A DNA stretch of 64,000 nt from Streptomyces sp. TRM68367 (lineage in GTDB: Bacteria > Actinomycetota > Actinomycetes > Streptomycetales > Streptomycetaceae), in the NCBI RefSeq assembly GCF_014495685.1, contig NZ_JACTVI010000007.1, forward strand, positions 1 through 64,000. Direction: 5' to 3'. Positions 36,565 to 44,691 of this stretch are shown here, piece after piece. How positions within the stretch are numbered: the first letter of the stretch is position 1; each line of letters begins with the position of its first letter. The translations under genes were made by a program, and so were the position numbers. The notes below the pieces were generated by a model. The model worked only from the letters and a program-made list of their open reading frames with translations, had not been told where the DNA came from and searched no databases.

Positions 36565-37722
36565 ATGGCCGAGGCATACATCGTCGAAGCGGTCCGCACC
36601 CCGGTCGGCAGGCGAGGCGGCGGACTGTCCGCCGTGCACCCCGCCGACCTCGGTGCGCATGTGCTGGGGGCGCTGATGGAGCGCTCGGGTGCCGACCCGG
36701 CGGCCGTCGAGGACGTCGTGTTCGGCTGCCTGGACGCGGTCGGGCCGCAGGCCGGCGACATCGCCCGCACCTGCTGGCTGGCCGCCGGTCTGCCCGAGGA
36801 GGTGCCCGGCGTGACGGTGGACCGGCAGTGCGGCTCCTCGCAGCAGGCCGTGCACTTCGCCGCCCAGGCGGTGCTGTCGGGCACCCAGGACCTGGTGGTC
36901 GCGGGCGGCGTGCAGAACATGTCGATGATCCCGATCGCCTTCGCCACCCGCCAGGCTGCCGAGCCGCTCGGCATGACGCAGGGCCCCTTCGCGGGCTCCG
37001 AGGGCTGGCGGGCCCGGTACGGTGACCGGCCGGTCAACCAGTTCGTCGGCGCCGAGATGATCGCCGGGAAGTGGGGCATCTCCCGCCTGGACATGGAGGA
37101 GTTCGCGCTGCGCTCCCACCAGCGGGCGGTCCGCGCCATCGACGAGGGCCGCTTCGACCGCGAACTCGTCCCGTACGGCGACGTGACGACCGACGAGGGG
37201 CCGCGCCGCGACACCAGCCTGGAGAAGATGGCCGGCCTGAAACCGGTGATCGACGGCGGCAATATCACCGCCGCCTGCTCCTCCCAGGTCTCCGACGGCG
37301 CCTCCGCCATGCTGCTGGCGAGCGAACGGGCCGTACGGGAACACGGGTTGACCCCGCGTGCCCGCTTTCACCACCTCTCGGTGCGCGGCGAGGACCCCAT
37401 CCGCATGCTGACCGCGCCGATCCCCGCCACGGCGCATGCCCTGAAGAAGACGGGGCTGGCACTCGACGCCATCGACCTGGTCGAGATCAACGAGGCGTTC
37501 GCACCCGTCGTACTGGCCTGGCTCAAGGAGACCGGCGCCGACCCCGACAAGGTCAATGTCAACGGCGGCGCCATCGCCCTCGGCCACCCCCTGGGCGCCA
37601 CCGGCACCAAACTCATGACCACACTCCTGCACGAACTGGAACGCACCGGCGGCCGCTACGGCCTCCAGACGATGTGCGAGGGCGGCGGCCAGGCCAACGT
37701 CACCATCATCGAGCGGCTCTGA
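36565..37722 (+). CDS. fadA6: Acetyl-CoA C-acyltransferase, FadA6-like thiolase
   Basis: A 385-residue thiolase, the same size as FadA6. The acylated cysteine is in TVDRQCGSSQQAVHFAAQAV (about residue 89). The catalytic histidine is in NGGAIALGHPLGATGTKLMT, and the second cysteine is in LQTMCEGGGQANVTI. NEAFAPVVLAWLKETGADPD is also typical. FadA6 carries out the thiolytic step that removes acetyl-CoA from steroid C/D-ring acyl-CoA intermediates. The ATG at 36565 follows AAGGAG; translation is 27 bases downstream of the regulator's stop, in the same operon. Confidence 0.88.
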   Translation: MAEAYIVEAVRTPVGRRGGGLSAVHPADLGAHVLGALMERSGADPAAVEDVVFGCLDAVGPQAGDIARTCWLAAGLPEEVPGVTVDRQCGSSQQAVHFAAQAVLSGTQDLVVAGGVQNMSMIPIAFATRQAAEPLGMTQGPFAGSEGWRARYGDRPVNQFVGAEMIAGKWGISRLDMEEFALRSHQRAVRAIDEGRFDRELVPYGDVTTDEGPRRDTSLEKMAGLKPVIDGGNITAACSSQVSDGASAMLLASERAVREHGLTPRARFHHLSVRGEDPIRMLTAPIPATAHALKKTGLALDAIDLVEINEAFAPVVLAWLKETGADPDKVNVNGGAIALGHPLGATGTKLMTTLLHELERTGGRYGLQTMCEGGGQANVTIIERL

Positions 37723-37733
37723 GACCCTGCTGC

Positions 37734-39374
37734 TCAGGCAGGGCGTGCACGGGCCAGTTCGAGGACGGCCAGGCGGGCCGCTTGGTGTACCGCGACGGTG
37801 CGCAGGCCGGTGCGGGCCGCGAGGGCGGTGAGGTCGGCGACGGTGCGTTCGCGGCCGCCGAAGTAGACCAGCATGCGCAGGTCCATCTCCGTGGGCGGTG
37901 TGCCGTCGGCGCCGGTCTTCTCGATGACGAAGACGCGGCCGTGCCATCCCGCCGCCTGCGCGCAGCGCCGCAGGATGGCGAGGGCCGTGTCGTCGTCCCA
38001 GTCGTGCAGGACGGCGCACAGGAGGTAGCCTCCGGCGCCCGGCGGCAGGGCCTGGAAGAAGTCGCCGGGTACGGCGTCGCCGCGGTCGGTCAGGCCCGCT
38101 GCCGCCAGGGTCTCGCGGGCCGCCGCCGCGGTGTCCGGCTGGTCGAGGACCGTGCCCCGCAGCGCGGGGTAGGCGCTCAGCAGGGCGGTGAGCAGGGTGC
38201 CGTTGCCGCCGCCGACGTCGATCACCTCGCCCAGTGAACCCCAGTCGAAGGCGGGCACGATGTCCTCGGCCCAGGCTGCCGCGTCGGTGCCCATCTGGGC
38301 GTCGTAGGAGGCGGTGCGCACGGGGTCCGCCGCCAGGTCGTCCCAGAAGGGCCTGCCGAACTGGGCCGGGAAGGCGGCCTCGCCGGTGCGCACGCTGTGC
38401 AGCAGCCGGGTGAAGGCCAGATCGGCGCGGCCTACGGCACCGTCGAGGTCCAGTACGGTGCGGAGGCCGGACGGGTGGCCGCCGCGCAGTTCCTGGCCTC
38501 GCGGTGTCAGCGCGTAGCCGGCGAAGGGGTCGTGGGTGAGCACGCCCACCGAGGCCAGGTGCCCCATCAGCCGGTCGAGGGCGTCCGCGTCGGTGCCCGT
38601 GGCCGCGGCCAGTTCGGGTGCCGTGCGCAGTCCCGCCGTGATGTGGTCGGCGAGCCGCAGGGTGGCCGCCACGCGCAAGGCCATCGGCGTCACCAGGTCC
38701 GCCATCGCCCACAGCCCCGTCCCGGCCGAACCGTCCTCCGCCATCAGGCCCTCCCCCATCCCGGCACATGACGACACCAGCCTGTTGGGCCCGGACAGCG
38801 GGCGGCAACCGGTTATCCGCCGGATTCGCACCGTACGGCTGTGCGGGCCGAGCGCAGGTCCGCCCGGCAACTTCTCTCCCCACGCCGCGTCCTGCGCCAG
38901 CTTCTCGGCGATCCGGTCGTGGAAGCTCTTGTGCTCAAGGGCCTCCTCGATGTCGGTGACGACCCGGCAGAGCGGGTACGGGATCTCCGCCTCAAGGTCG
39001 GCCAGGGCCGCCTCGGTGGCCCGCCACTCGGCCGCCAGACGGCCGACGACCCGGCGGGCCTTGTCGGTGAGCATCACCTGTTTCGTGCGCGCGTCGTCCC
39101 CCTCGACGGTCTGCACCCAGCCCGCCTTGCGCATCGCGGCGACCTTCTGGCTCAGCGCCGAATGCGTGCGCTGCACCGACTCGGCCAGGTCCGTGATGGT
39201 CATGGGCCCGTGCGCATGGAGCCGCAGCAACTCCATGACATAGCTCGGCTTGAGCCCGTCGATCCGCTGCTCCGAGTAGACCCGGGCGATGTCGGCGTCC
39301 ATGGCGGCCTGGAGCAGGCGCAGCGGCCGCCAAAGGCTCTGCTCGGTCGGGTCGGGCGCATGAGGATCAGTCAT
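37734..39374 (-). CDS. MarR regulator fused in frame to an O-methyltransferase
   Basis: One uninterrupted frame of 546 codons. Residues 1-170 are a MarR regulator: MTITDLAESVQRTHSALSQK is the helix-turn-helix and DDARTKQVMLTDKARRVVG the wing. After a linker of about 40 residues, residues 211-546 are a class-I small-molecule O-methyltransferase with a dimerisation winged helix (VAATLRLADHITAGLRTAPE), SAM motif EVIDVGGGNGTLLTALLSAY and VLHDWDDDTALAILRR. A strong ribosome-binding site inside the frame (38742-38760) suggests the enzyme can also start at ATG 38744. Either two genes lost the stop between them, or this is a true fusion. It is inserted between fadA6 and ipdC and looks unrelated to steroid metabolism. 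Confidence 0.75.
   Translation of the reverse strand: MTDPHAPDPTEQSLWRPLRLLQAAMDADIARVYSEQRIDGLKPSYVMELLRLHAHGPMTITDLAESVQRTHSALSQKVAAMRKAGWVQTVEGDDARTKQVMLTDKARRVVGRLAAEWRATEAALADLEAEIPYPLCRVVTDIEEALEHKSFHDRIAEKLAQDAAWGEKLPGGPALGPHSRTVRIRRITGCRPLSGPNRLVSSCAGMGEGLMAEDGSAGTGLWAMADLVTPMALRVAATLRLADHITAGLRTAPELAAATGTDADALDRLMGHLASVGVLTHDPFAGYALTPRGQELRGGHPSGLRTVLDLDGAVGRADLAFTRLLHSVRTGEAAFPAQFGRPFWDDLAADPVRTASYDAQMGTDAAAWAEDIVPAFDWGSLGEVIDVGGGNGTLLTALLSAYPALRGTVLDQPDTAAAARETLAAAGLTDRGDAVPGDFFQALPPGAGGYLLCAVLHDWDDDTALAILRRCAQAAGWHGRVFVIEKTGADGTPPTEMDLRMLVYFGGRERTVADLTALAARTGLRTVAVHQAARLAVLELARARPA
38742..38760 (-). promoter_or_regulatory. Internal ribosome-binding site and start for the methyltransferase part
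   Basis: On the minus strand GGGGGAGGGCCTG precedes ATG at 38744, which begins MAEDGSAGTGLWAMADLVTP, a natural N-terminus for this O-methyltransferase family. Independent translation of a 336-residue enzyme (37734-38744) is therefore plausible. Confidence 0.6.
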
Positions 39375-39386
39375 GACGGTGAATAT

Positions 39387-39410
39387 AACAGTACTTATAT
39401 AAGTGCTGTT
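39387..39410. promoter_or_regulatory. MarR-type palindromic operator
   Basis: A 24-base inverted repeat centred at 39398/39399: left arm AACAGTACTTAT, right arm ATAAGTGCTGTT, one mismatched pair. It lies 13 bases upstream of the MarR start codon, so binding would block the gene's own promoter or ribosome access. The next gene on the other side (ipdC, ends at 39440) points toward it and would not be controlled by it. Confidence 0.8.
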
Positions 39411-39439
39411 ACTACTTTGCGGTGATGCTGATGTGGGAG

Positions 39440-40495
39440 TCAGTCCGGGTGGGGCAGACCATGCAGCGCGGCCTGCGCCTCGGCCATGATCCGGTCGACG
39501 AGTCCGGCGCAGGACGGCAGGTCGTCGATCACGCCGGCGACCTGCCCGGAGGCCATCACGCCGAGGTCGGTGCGGCCGTCGACCATCGCGGCCCTGAGCA
39601 GCATGGGGGTGTTGGCGGCGAGCAGGACCTGGCTCCAGGTCAGGTCCTTGCCGTGCTTCATCGCCAGGCCGTCACGGACCATCGCCGCCCAGCTCATGCC
39701 GGTCTCGCGCCGGAAGGCGGCGGCGTGGCGGACCGCGCGCCACAGGGACGCGGCCCGGCCGGAGCGCTCCAGCGTGTCGACGAGTTCGCTGCGCAGCATC
39801 CGGTGGGGCAGGCCGTCGACCTTGGTGGTCACGGTGACGTCCTGCACGGCGGCGGCCAGGTAGCGGGCCTTGACCGGGTGGGGGACGGTGCTGTCGGAGG
39901 TGAGCAGGAAGCGGGTGCCCATGGCGACGCCGGCGGCGCCGTAGGCGAGTGCCGCGACCAGACCGCGCCCGTCATGGAAGCCGCCCGCCGCGACCACCGG
40001 GATGTCGACGGCGTCCACGACCTGCGGCAGCAGCACGGTGGTGGCGACGCTCCCGGTGTGCCCGCCGCCCTCACCGCCCTGCACCACGACCGCGTCCACG
40101 CCCCACGCGGCGACCTTCTCCGCGTGTCGCCGCGCGCCCACGGAGGGGATGACGACCACACCGGCGTCCTTGAGCCGCGCGATCAGCTCACGCGAGGGCG
40201 CGAGCGCGAAGGAGGCGACCTTGACCCCCTCGTCGATGACGATCCCGACCCGCTCGGCCGCATCGCCCGCGTCCGCCCGGACGTTGACTCCGAAGGGCGC
40301 GTCGGTACGGGACTTGACCTCGCGGACCGCCGAGCGGAGCTGATCCACCGTCATGGTGGCGGAGGCCAGGATGCCCAGCGCCCCGGCATTCGCGGTGGCC
40401 GACACCAGGCGGGGGCCGGCCACCCAGCCCATGCCCGTCTGCACGAGGGGATGCCGCACACCGACCAGCTTCGTCAGCGCAGTGTCGATCGTCAT
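39440..40495 (-). CDS. ipdC: Nitronate monooxygenase-family flavoprotein, IpdC-like
   Basis: A 351-residue FMN TIM-barrel protein. VRHPLVQTGMGWVAGPRLVS at the N-terminus, VVVQGGEGGGHTGSVATTVL and VVAAGGFHDGRGLVAALAYG are the flavin-binding signatures of the nitronate-monooxygenase/enoyl-reductase group. In the steroid pathway IpdC is the flavoenzyme needed before ring C can be opened. It is last in the ipdB/ipdA/echA20 operon, and its ATG overlaps the ipdB stop by four bases (ATGA). The assignment rests on sequence type plus the same gene order as Rv3553 next to Rv3552-3550. Confidence 0.84.
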   Translation of the reverse strand: MTIDTALTKLVGVRHPLVQTGMGWVAGPRLVSATANAGALGILASATMTVDQLRSAVREVKSRTDAPFGVNVRADAGDAAERVGIVIDEGVKVASFALAPSRELIARLKDAGVVVIPSVGARRHAEKVAAWGVDAVVVQGGEGGGHTGSVATTVLLPQVVDAVDIPVVAAGGFHDGRGLVAALAYGAAGVAMGTRFLLTSDSTVPHPVKARYLAAAVQDVTVTTKVDGLPHRMLRSELVDTLERSGRAASLWRAVRHAAAFRRETGMSWAAMVRDGLAMKHGKDLTWSQVLLAANTPMLLRAAMVDGRTDLGVMASGQVAGVIDDLPSCAGLVDRIMAEAQAALHGLPHPD

Positions 40496-41247
40496 GCCGC
40501 CGGCACCTCGCGCTCGCGCAGCCCCGTCGGGTCGACCACCTCACGGATCAACCGCAGTTCCTCGGCGGTGGGTTCGCGGGTGTGCGGCACGTCGTCGGGG
40601 ATCGTCAGCGCGAAGCCCGTGGCGGCGGCGACCTGTCCGGCCGTCACGCCGGGATGCAGGGAGCGCACGCGCATCGTGCGGTCCGGTGTGGCGAAGTCGA
40701 ACACGGCGAGGTCGCTGACGACTTGGGCGAGGTGGTGGTAGCGGGTGGCGGACGGGCCGGCCGCGACGGCACGGTCGTAGCCGACACCGCAGACCATGTC
40801 GACCCGCTCGACGAAGACCCGCTCGGAGTGGCGCGGAATCCAGTAACTGGTCGGATTGTTCAGGGTGTTGACCGGGGCTCCGCGCACGCCCAGCAGCTGC
40901 CGCTTCGGCCGGGACCAGTAGCCGATGCAGGAGATGTTCTGGTTGCCGTACCGGTCGATCTGGCTGGCGCCCATCATCACGTGCCGCCGACCGGTGGCCA
41001 CCAGGGCCAGGTGCTGGCGGTACGGCAGCCAGCCCTCGACCACCTCCGCCCTGGCACCCACCGCCGGGACGTCCGCCGTCAGCAGCGCCTCGCCGTCGGT
41101 CAGGAGCAGGTCGGGGGCGAAGGTCAGCCTCGCCAACCGGGCCCCGATCGCCGGGACGGTGCCGATGGGGGCGGCCAGGATCTCGCCGGCGCCCCGCCAG
41201 GCCTCGGCGCAGGCCACCACGCAGTACTCGGCCCGGGTCACCGTCAT
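40492..41247 (-). CDS. ipdB: IpdB, beta subunit of the steroid ring-C hydrolase IpdAB
   Basis: A 251-residue member of the class-I CoA-transferase fold, beta side. ATGRRHVMMGASQIDRYGNQ, GVRGAPVNTLNNPTSYWIPR and MRVRSLHPGVTAGQVAAATG are typical of IpdB. IpdAB resembles a glutaconate-type CoA transferase but acts as a hydrolase that opens the last carbocycle (ring C, COCHEA-CoA) of steroids. It overlaps ipdA upstream and ipdC downstream by four bases each, so the three are translationally coupled. Length matches the mycobacterial protein. Confidence 0.87.
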   Translation of the reverse strand: MTVTRAEYCVVACAEAWRGAGEILAAPIGTVPAIGARLARLTFAPDLLLTDGEALLTADVPAVGARAEVVEGWLPYRQHLALVATGRRHVMMGASQIDRYGNQNISCIGYWSRPKRQLLGVRGAPVNTLNNPTSYWIPRHSERVFVERVDMVCGVGYDRAVAAGPSATRYHHLAQVVSDLAVFDFATPDRTMRVRSLHPGVTAGQVAAATGFALTIPDDVPHTREPTAEELRLIREVVDPTGLREREVPAA

Positions 41248-42125
41248 CGGGCATCCTCCTCTTCGAAGGCCTTGTGAAAGGCGGCGACCGCGGCCCGGTA
41301 GGCGTCCTCGTCTCCCGACAGGAAGCGTTCGGTGAAGGCACGCCAGGTCGCCGGGTCGCGGGCGGCCTGCGCGTAGGCGCGCTGGAAGGGCTCGTCGCGG
41401 TCGTGGTCGGGGACGCAGGAGGTGAAGTGGGCGCCGTTCGGGGTCTCGGCCACGCCGGTCACGAACGCCCGCTTGACCAGCAGAGTTTGTGGTCCGGCGG
41501 CCTTGAGCAGGTCCGCGGTGTCCACGATCCGCTCGCAGGAGACGTAGGCCGTGTCGGCGGCCTGGCAGAACAGGTCGTCGAAGTACGGGTCGGGACCCAG
41601 GTACTGGGCGTTGCCGTGCACGTCCGCCCGGTTGAGGTGGACGAGCGCCGCATCCAGCCGGAGGGCCGGGACCGCGAGGAGTTCCTCGCCGTCGTCGTAC
41701 GGTGACGTGACCGTGCGCAGATGCGGGTTGACCCGCATCACGTCCGAGCCGAGTCCGGCGCGGATCGGCAGGAAGGGCAGCCGGTGCGCGGCGGCGGTCA
41801 GGCCCCACATGAACATGGCCTCGTCCAGCTCCACCAGCTCCAGGGCTCCCTGCTGCCGGGCCGCCGAGAAGTGAGGTTCCAGCGGGATCGAGTCGAGCGT
41901 GACGAACGCCGCGACCAGCTTGCGGATCTTGCCGGCGGCGGCGAGGAGGCCGACGTCCGGGCCGCCGTAGGAGACGACGGTGAGATCGGTGACATCGGAG
42001 CGCAGCAGTGCGCGCACCAGTGCCATCGGCTTGCGCCGCGAGCCCCAGCCGCCGATACCGATCGTCATGCCGCTGCCGAGCCTCCCGACGACCTCGTCGG
42101 CGGTCATCATCTTGTCCCTGCTCAC
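41244..42125 (-). CDS. ipdA: IpdA, alpha subunit of the steroid ring-C hydrolase IpdAB
   Basis: A 293-residue CoA-transferase-fold protein. Its signature GSGMTIGIGGWGSRRKPMAL, LTVVSYGGPDVGLLAAAGKI, HRLPFLPIRAGLGSDVMRVN and LHGNAQ-type segment NRADVHGNAQYLGPDPYFDD match IpdA very closely, including the late GAHFTSCVPDHDRDEPFQRA. It pairs with IpdB to hydrolyse the ring-C beta-diketone of the CoA-bound steroid remnant. Starts at GTG 42125, two bases after the echA20 stop, and overlaps ipdB by four bases. Confidence 0.9.
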   Translation of the reverse strand: MSRDKMMTADEVVGRLGSGMTIGIGGWGSRRKPMALVRALLRSDVTDLTVVSYGGPDVGLLAAAGKIRKLVAAFVTLDSIPLEPHFSAARQQGALELVELDEAMFMWGLTAAAHRLPFLPIRAGLGSDVMRVNPHLRTVTSPYDDGEELLAVPALRLDAALVHLNRADVHGNAQYLGPDPYFDDLFCQAADTAYVSCERIVDTADLLKAAGPQTLLVKRAFVTGVAETPNGAHFTSCVPDHDRDEPFQRAYAQAARDPATWRAFTERFLSGDEDAYRAAVAAFHKAFEEEDAR

Positions 42126-42127
42126 GC

Positions 42128-42898
42128 CTACTGCTCCTGCCCGGAGTCGCCGGTGGTGCCGGAGGTGCCGAAGGTGCCGCGCACCCGGTCGGCGACGCCG
42201 CTGAGGCCCGCCTCGAAGGTGAAGCCCTGCTCGAAGCGGTAGCTGCGGCGGACGTCGACCGGGTCGATGCCGTTGATCGCGGCCTTGGCGAGGCGGAGGA
42301 GGTAGCCGTCCTTCGCGGCGATCTCGCGCGCCAACTCCAGGGCAAAGGCGTGGAGTTGATCGCGTGGGACCACCTGCCACACCGATCCGTGCCGGTGCAG
42401 CTCCGCGGCGGTGACGGTGCGCGAGGTGTAGTACATCGTGCGCATCAGGTGCTGCGGGACCAGGCGGGCCAGATGGGTGGCCGCGCCGAGCGCGCCCCGG
42501 TCCAGCTCCGGCAGGCCGAAGGTCGCGTCGTCGCTCGCCACGATCGCGTCCGCGTTGCCCACCAGGCCGATCCCGCCGCCCACGCAGAAGCCTTGCACGG
42601 CCGCGACCACCGGGACCTCGCAGTCGTAGACCGCGCCGAACGCCTCGTAGCAGCCGCGGTTGACGCCGATGAGGGCTCCGTTGTCCGCCGAGCGCTGGAG
42701 CTCCTTGATGTCGACACCGGCGTTGAAGCCGCGCCCGGCCGCGGTGAGCACCACGCACCGCGCCTTGGGGTCGGCCCCGGCGGCGCGGACCGCGGCGGCC
42801 AGGTCGTACCAGCCCTGCACCGGAAGGGCGTTGACGGGCGGGAAGTCCACGGTGACGACGGCGACGCCTTCTTCCGGGGCGGAGGTGGAGACACCCAT
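42128..42898 (-). CDS. echA20: Enoyl-CoA hydratase/isomerase-family protein, EchA20-like
   Basis: A 256-residue crotonase-fold protein. The oxyanion-hole segments are TAAGRGFNAGVDIKELQRSA and VQGFCVGGGIGLVGNADAIV, with the catalytic region in ATFGLPELDRGALGAATHLA. EchA20 hydrolyses the CoA-bound bicyclic intermediate and opens steroid ring D. First gene of the echA20-ipdA-ipdB-ipdC operon, divergent from the SDR at 42977, with the KstR2-type palindrome between the two starts. The ATG at 42898 is placed by AAAGGTAG upstream. Confidence 0.85.
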   Translation of the reverse strand: MGVSTSAPEEGVAVVTVDFPPVNALPVQGWYDLAAAVRAAGADPKARCVVLTAAGRGFNAGVDIKELQRSADNGALIGVNRGCYEAFGAVYDCEVPVVAAVQGFCVGGGIGLVGNADAIVASDDATFGLPELDRGALGAATHLARLVPQHLMRTMYYTSRTVTAAELHRHGSVWQVVPRDQLHAFALELAREIAAKDGYLLRLAKAAINGIDPVDVRRSYRFEQGFTFEAGLSGVADRVRGTFGTSGTTGDSGQEQ

Positions 42899-42910
42899 GA
42901 GCGGATCAGC

Positions 42911-42945
42911 TACCTTTCCACCAAACGTTTGTTAGGTGAAGGGTA
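42911..42945. promoter_or_regulatory. KstR2-type operator in the echA20 / SDR divergent promoter
   Basis: The core CAAACGTTTG (42922-42931) is a perfect palindrome. ACCAAACGTTTGTT (42920-42933) repeats the site at 35023-35036 apart from two bases. Dyad symmetry extends outward with mismatches (TACCTTTCCA on the left, GGTGAAGGGTA on the right). It lies 22 bases from the echA20 start and 44 from the divergent SDR start, so one bound repressor could silence both operons. Confidence 0.78.
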
Positions 42946-42976
42946 GCAGCGGTCCATGCGCTGCGGGAGGTGTCCA

Positions 42977-43783
42977 TTGGCAGCGATCACCGATCTGTCC
43001 GGGTCCGTCGCCGTCGTCACCGGCGGTACCCGGGGCGTGGGCGCGGGCATCGCCCGCGCCCTGCTGGAGGCCGGCGCCGCGGTCGTCATCTGCGCCCGCC
43101 GCGCCCCGGACGAGCCGGTCGAGGGCGGCGGGCGCACGGCCCGCTTCCTGCCGGTCGACCTGCGCGACCAGGACTCGGCCGGCGTCTTCTTCGAGCGGAT
43201 CCGGGACGACTACGGCCGCCTGGACACCCTCGTCAACAACGCCGGCGGCACCCCGTACCGGCTGCTCGGCGAGGGCGGGGGCGCCCGGCACGCCCGCGTC
43301 GTCGAGTTGAACCTGCTCGCCCCGCTGACCGCCTCGCTCGCCGCGTACGAGGTGATGCGCGGTCAGTCCGGCGGCGGGTCGATCGTGATGATCGGCAGCG
43401 TCAGCGGCAGCCGCCCCTCCCCCGGCTCGGCGGCGTACGGCGCCGCCAAGGCCGGTCTGGAGCACCTGGCGCGGACGATGGCCGTCGAGTGGGCCCCGCA
43501 CGTCCGGGTCAACACCCTCGTCCTCGGCATGGTCCGCACCGAACTGTCCCACTTGCACTACGGCGACGAGGACGGCATCGCGGCCGTCGGCCGCACGGTC
43601 CCCCTCGGCCGCCTCGCCGACCCCGCCGAGATCGGCGACGCCTGCGTCTTCCTCGCCTCCGACCACGCCTCCTACATCAGCGGCGCCAGCCTCCTCGTAC
43701 ACGGCGGCGGGGAGCGGCCCGCCTTCCTGGACGCGGCCCGCCAACGAGTGACCCCTACGGCTCGGAAGGACACCCCACCATGA
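42977..43783 (+). CDS. SDR of the steroid C/D-ring cluster (Rv3549c-like)
   Basis: A 268-residue SDR with VVTGGTRGVGAGIARALLEA, TLVNNAGGTPYRLL, Ser in IVMIGSVSGSRPSPG and YxxxK in AAYGAAKAGLEHLAR. A TTG start at 42977 is chosen because GGGAGGTG lies five bases before it and the upstream codons are not SDR-like; an ATG at 42956 would add seven residues and lacks such a site. It overlaps the next SDR by four bases. By position it corresponds to Rv3549c, whose steroid substrate is not firmly established. Confidence 0.8.
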   Translation: MAAITDLSGSVAVVTGGTRGVGAGIARALLEAGAAVVICARRAPDEPVEGGGRTARFLPVDLRDQDSAGVFFERIRDDYGRLDTLVNNAGGTPYRLLGEGGGARHARVVELNLLAPLTASLAAYEVMRGQSGGGSIVMIGSVSGSRPSPGSAAYGAAKAGLEHLARTMAVEWAPHVRVNTLVLGMVRTELSHLHYGDEDGIAAVGRTVPLGRLADPAEIGDACVFLASDHASYISGASLLVHGGGERPAFLDAARQRVTPTARKDTPP

Positions 43784-44691
43784 CCGGACTGTGCACCGCA
43801 CGCGTCGTCGCCGTCACCGGAGCCGGCCGCGGGCTCGGCCGCGCGCACGCCCTCGCCTTCGCGGCCGAGGGCGCCCAGGTCGTCGTCAACGACCTCGGCG
43901 TCGGCATCGACGGCACCGGCAGAACCGCCGGGCCCGCGCAGCAGGTCGCAGACGAGATCCGGGCGCGGGGCGGGCACTCGGTCGCCCACACCGGTGACAT
44001 CACCACGGCCGACGGCGCCGCCTCCCTCGTACGCACCGCCCTGGACACGTACGGCCGCCTCGACACGCTCGTCAACAACGCCGGGTTCCCGCGCGACCGT
44101 ATGCTCGTCAATCTCGGCGAGGACGACTGGGACGCCGTCCTGCGCGTCCATCTCAAGGGGCACTTTCTGCCGCTCAAGCACGCCGCCGCGCACTGGCGGG
44201 CCGAGGCGAAGGGCGGCCGCACGCCCGAGGCGCGGGTCGTCAACACCAGTTCAGGAGCCGGGCTGCTGGGCAGCGTCGGGCAGGGCAACTACTCCGCCGC
44301 CAAGGCCGGCATCGTGGGCCTGACCCTGGTCGCCGCCGCCGAACTGCGCCGCTATGGCGTGCAGGTCAACGCCATCGCCCCGGCCGCCCGCACGCGCATG
44401 ACGGAGCACACCTTCGCCCACACCATGGCCGCCCCCGCGGACGGCGGCTTCGACGCCATGGCCCCGGAGAACGTCTCCCCCCTCGTCGTCTGGCTCGGCT
44501 CCGCCGCCTCGGGCGGGGTGACCGGCCGGGTCTTCGAGGCCGAGGGCGGCCGCATCACCGTCATGGAGGGCTGGCGTCCCGGCCCGACCGCCGACAAGGG
44601 CGCCCGCTGGAGCCCGGCGGAGGCGGGCGAGACGGCACTGAAGCTGCTCGCGGAGGCGGAGCCGCCGCAGCCGGTGTACGGAGCTCAGTAA
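43780..44691 (+). CDS. SDR of the steroid C/D-ring cluster (Rv3548c-like)
   Basis: A 303-residue SDR of the longer multifunctional-enzyme type. It has VVAVTGAGRGLGRAHALAFA, VVVNDLGVGIDGTGRTAGPA (typical of peroxisomal-MFE-like SDRs), Ser in RVVNTSSGAGLLGSVGQ and YxxxK in GNYSAAKAGIVGL. ATGA overlap with the preceding SDR implies coupling. It corresponds by order and type to Rv3548c. Together with the previous gene it forms the operon divergent from echA20. Confidence 0.82.
   Translation: MTGLCTARVVAVTGAGRGLGRAHALAFAAEGAQVVVNDLGVGIDGTGRTAGPAQQVADEIRARGGHSVAHTGDITTADGAASLVRTALDTYGRLDTLVNNAGFPRDRMLVNLGEDDWDAVLRVHLKGHFLPLKHAAAHWRAEAKGGRTPEARVVNTSSGAGLLGSVGQGNYSAAKAGIVGLTLVAAAELRRYGVQVNAIAPAARTRMTEHTFAHTMAAPADGGFDAMAPENVSPLVVWLGSAASGGVTGRVFEAEGGRITVMEGWRPGPTADKGARWSPAEAGETALKLLAEAEPPQPVYGAQ

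Noticed and set aside
36550-38883. A 777-codon minus-strand open frame
   Set aside because: It is antisense to the FadA6-like thiolase and out of frame with the methyltransferase; typical high-GC shadow.
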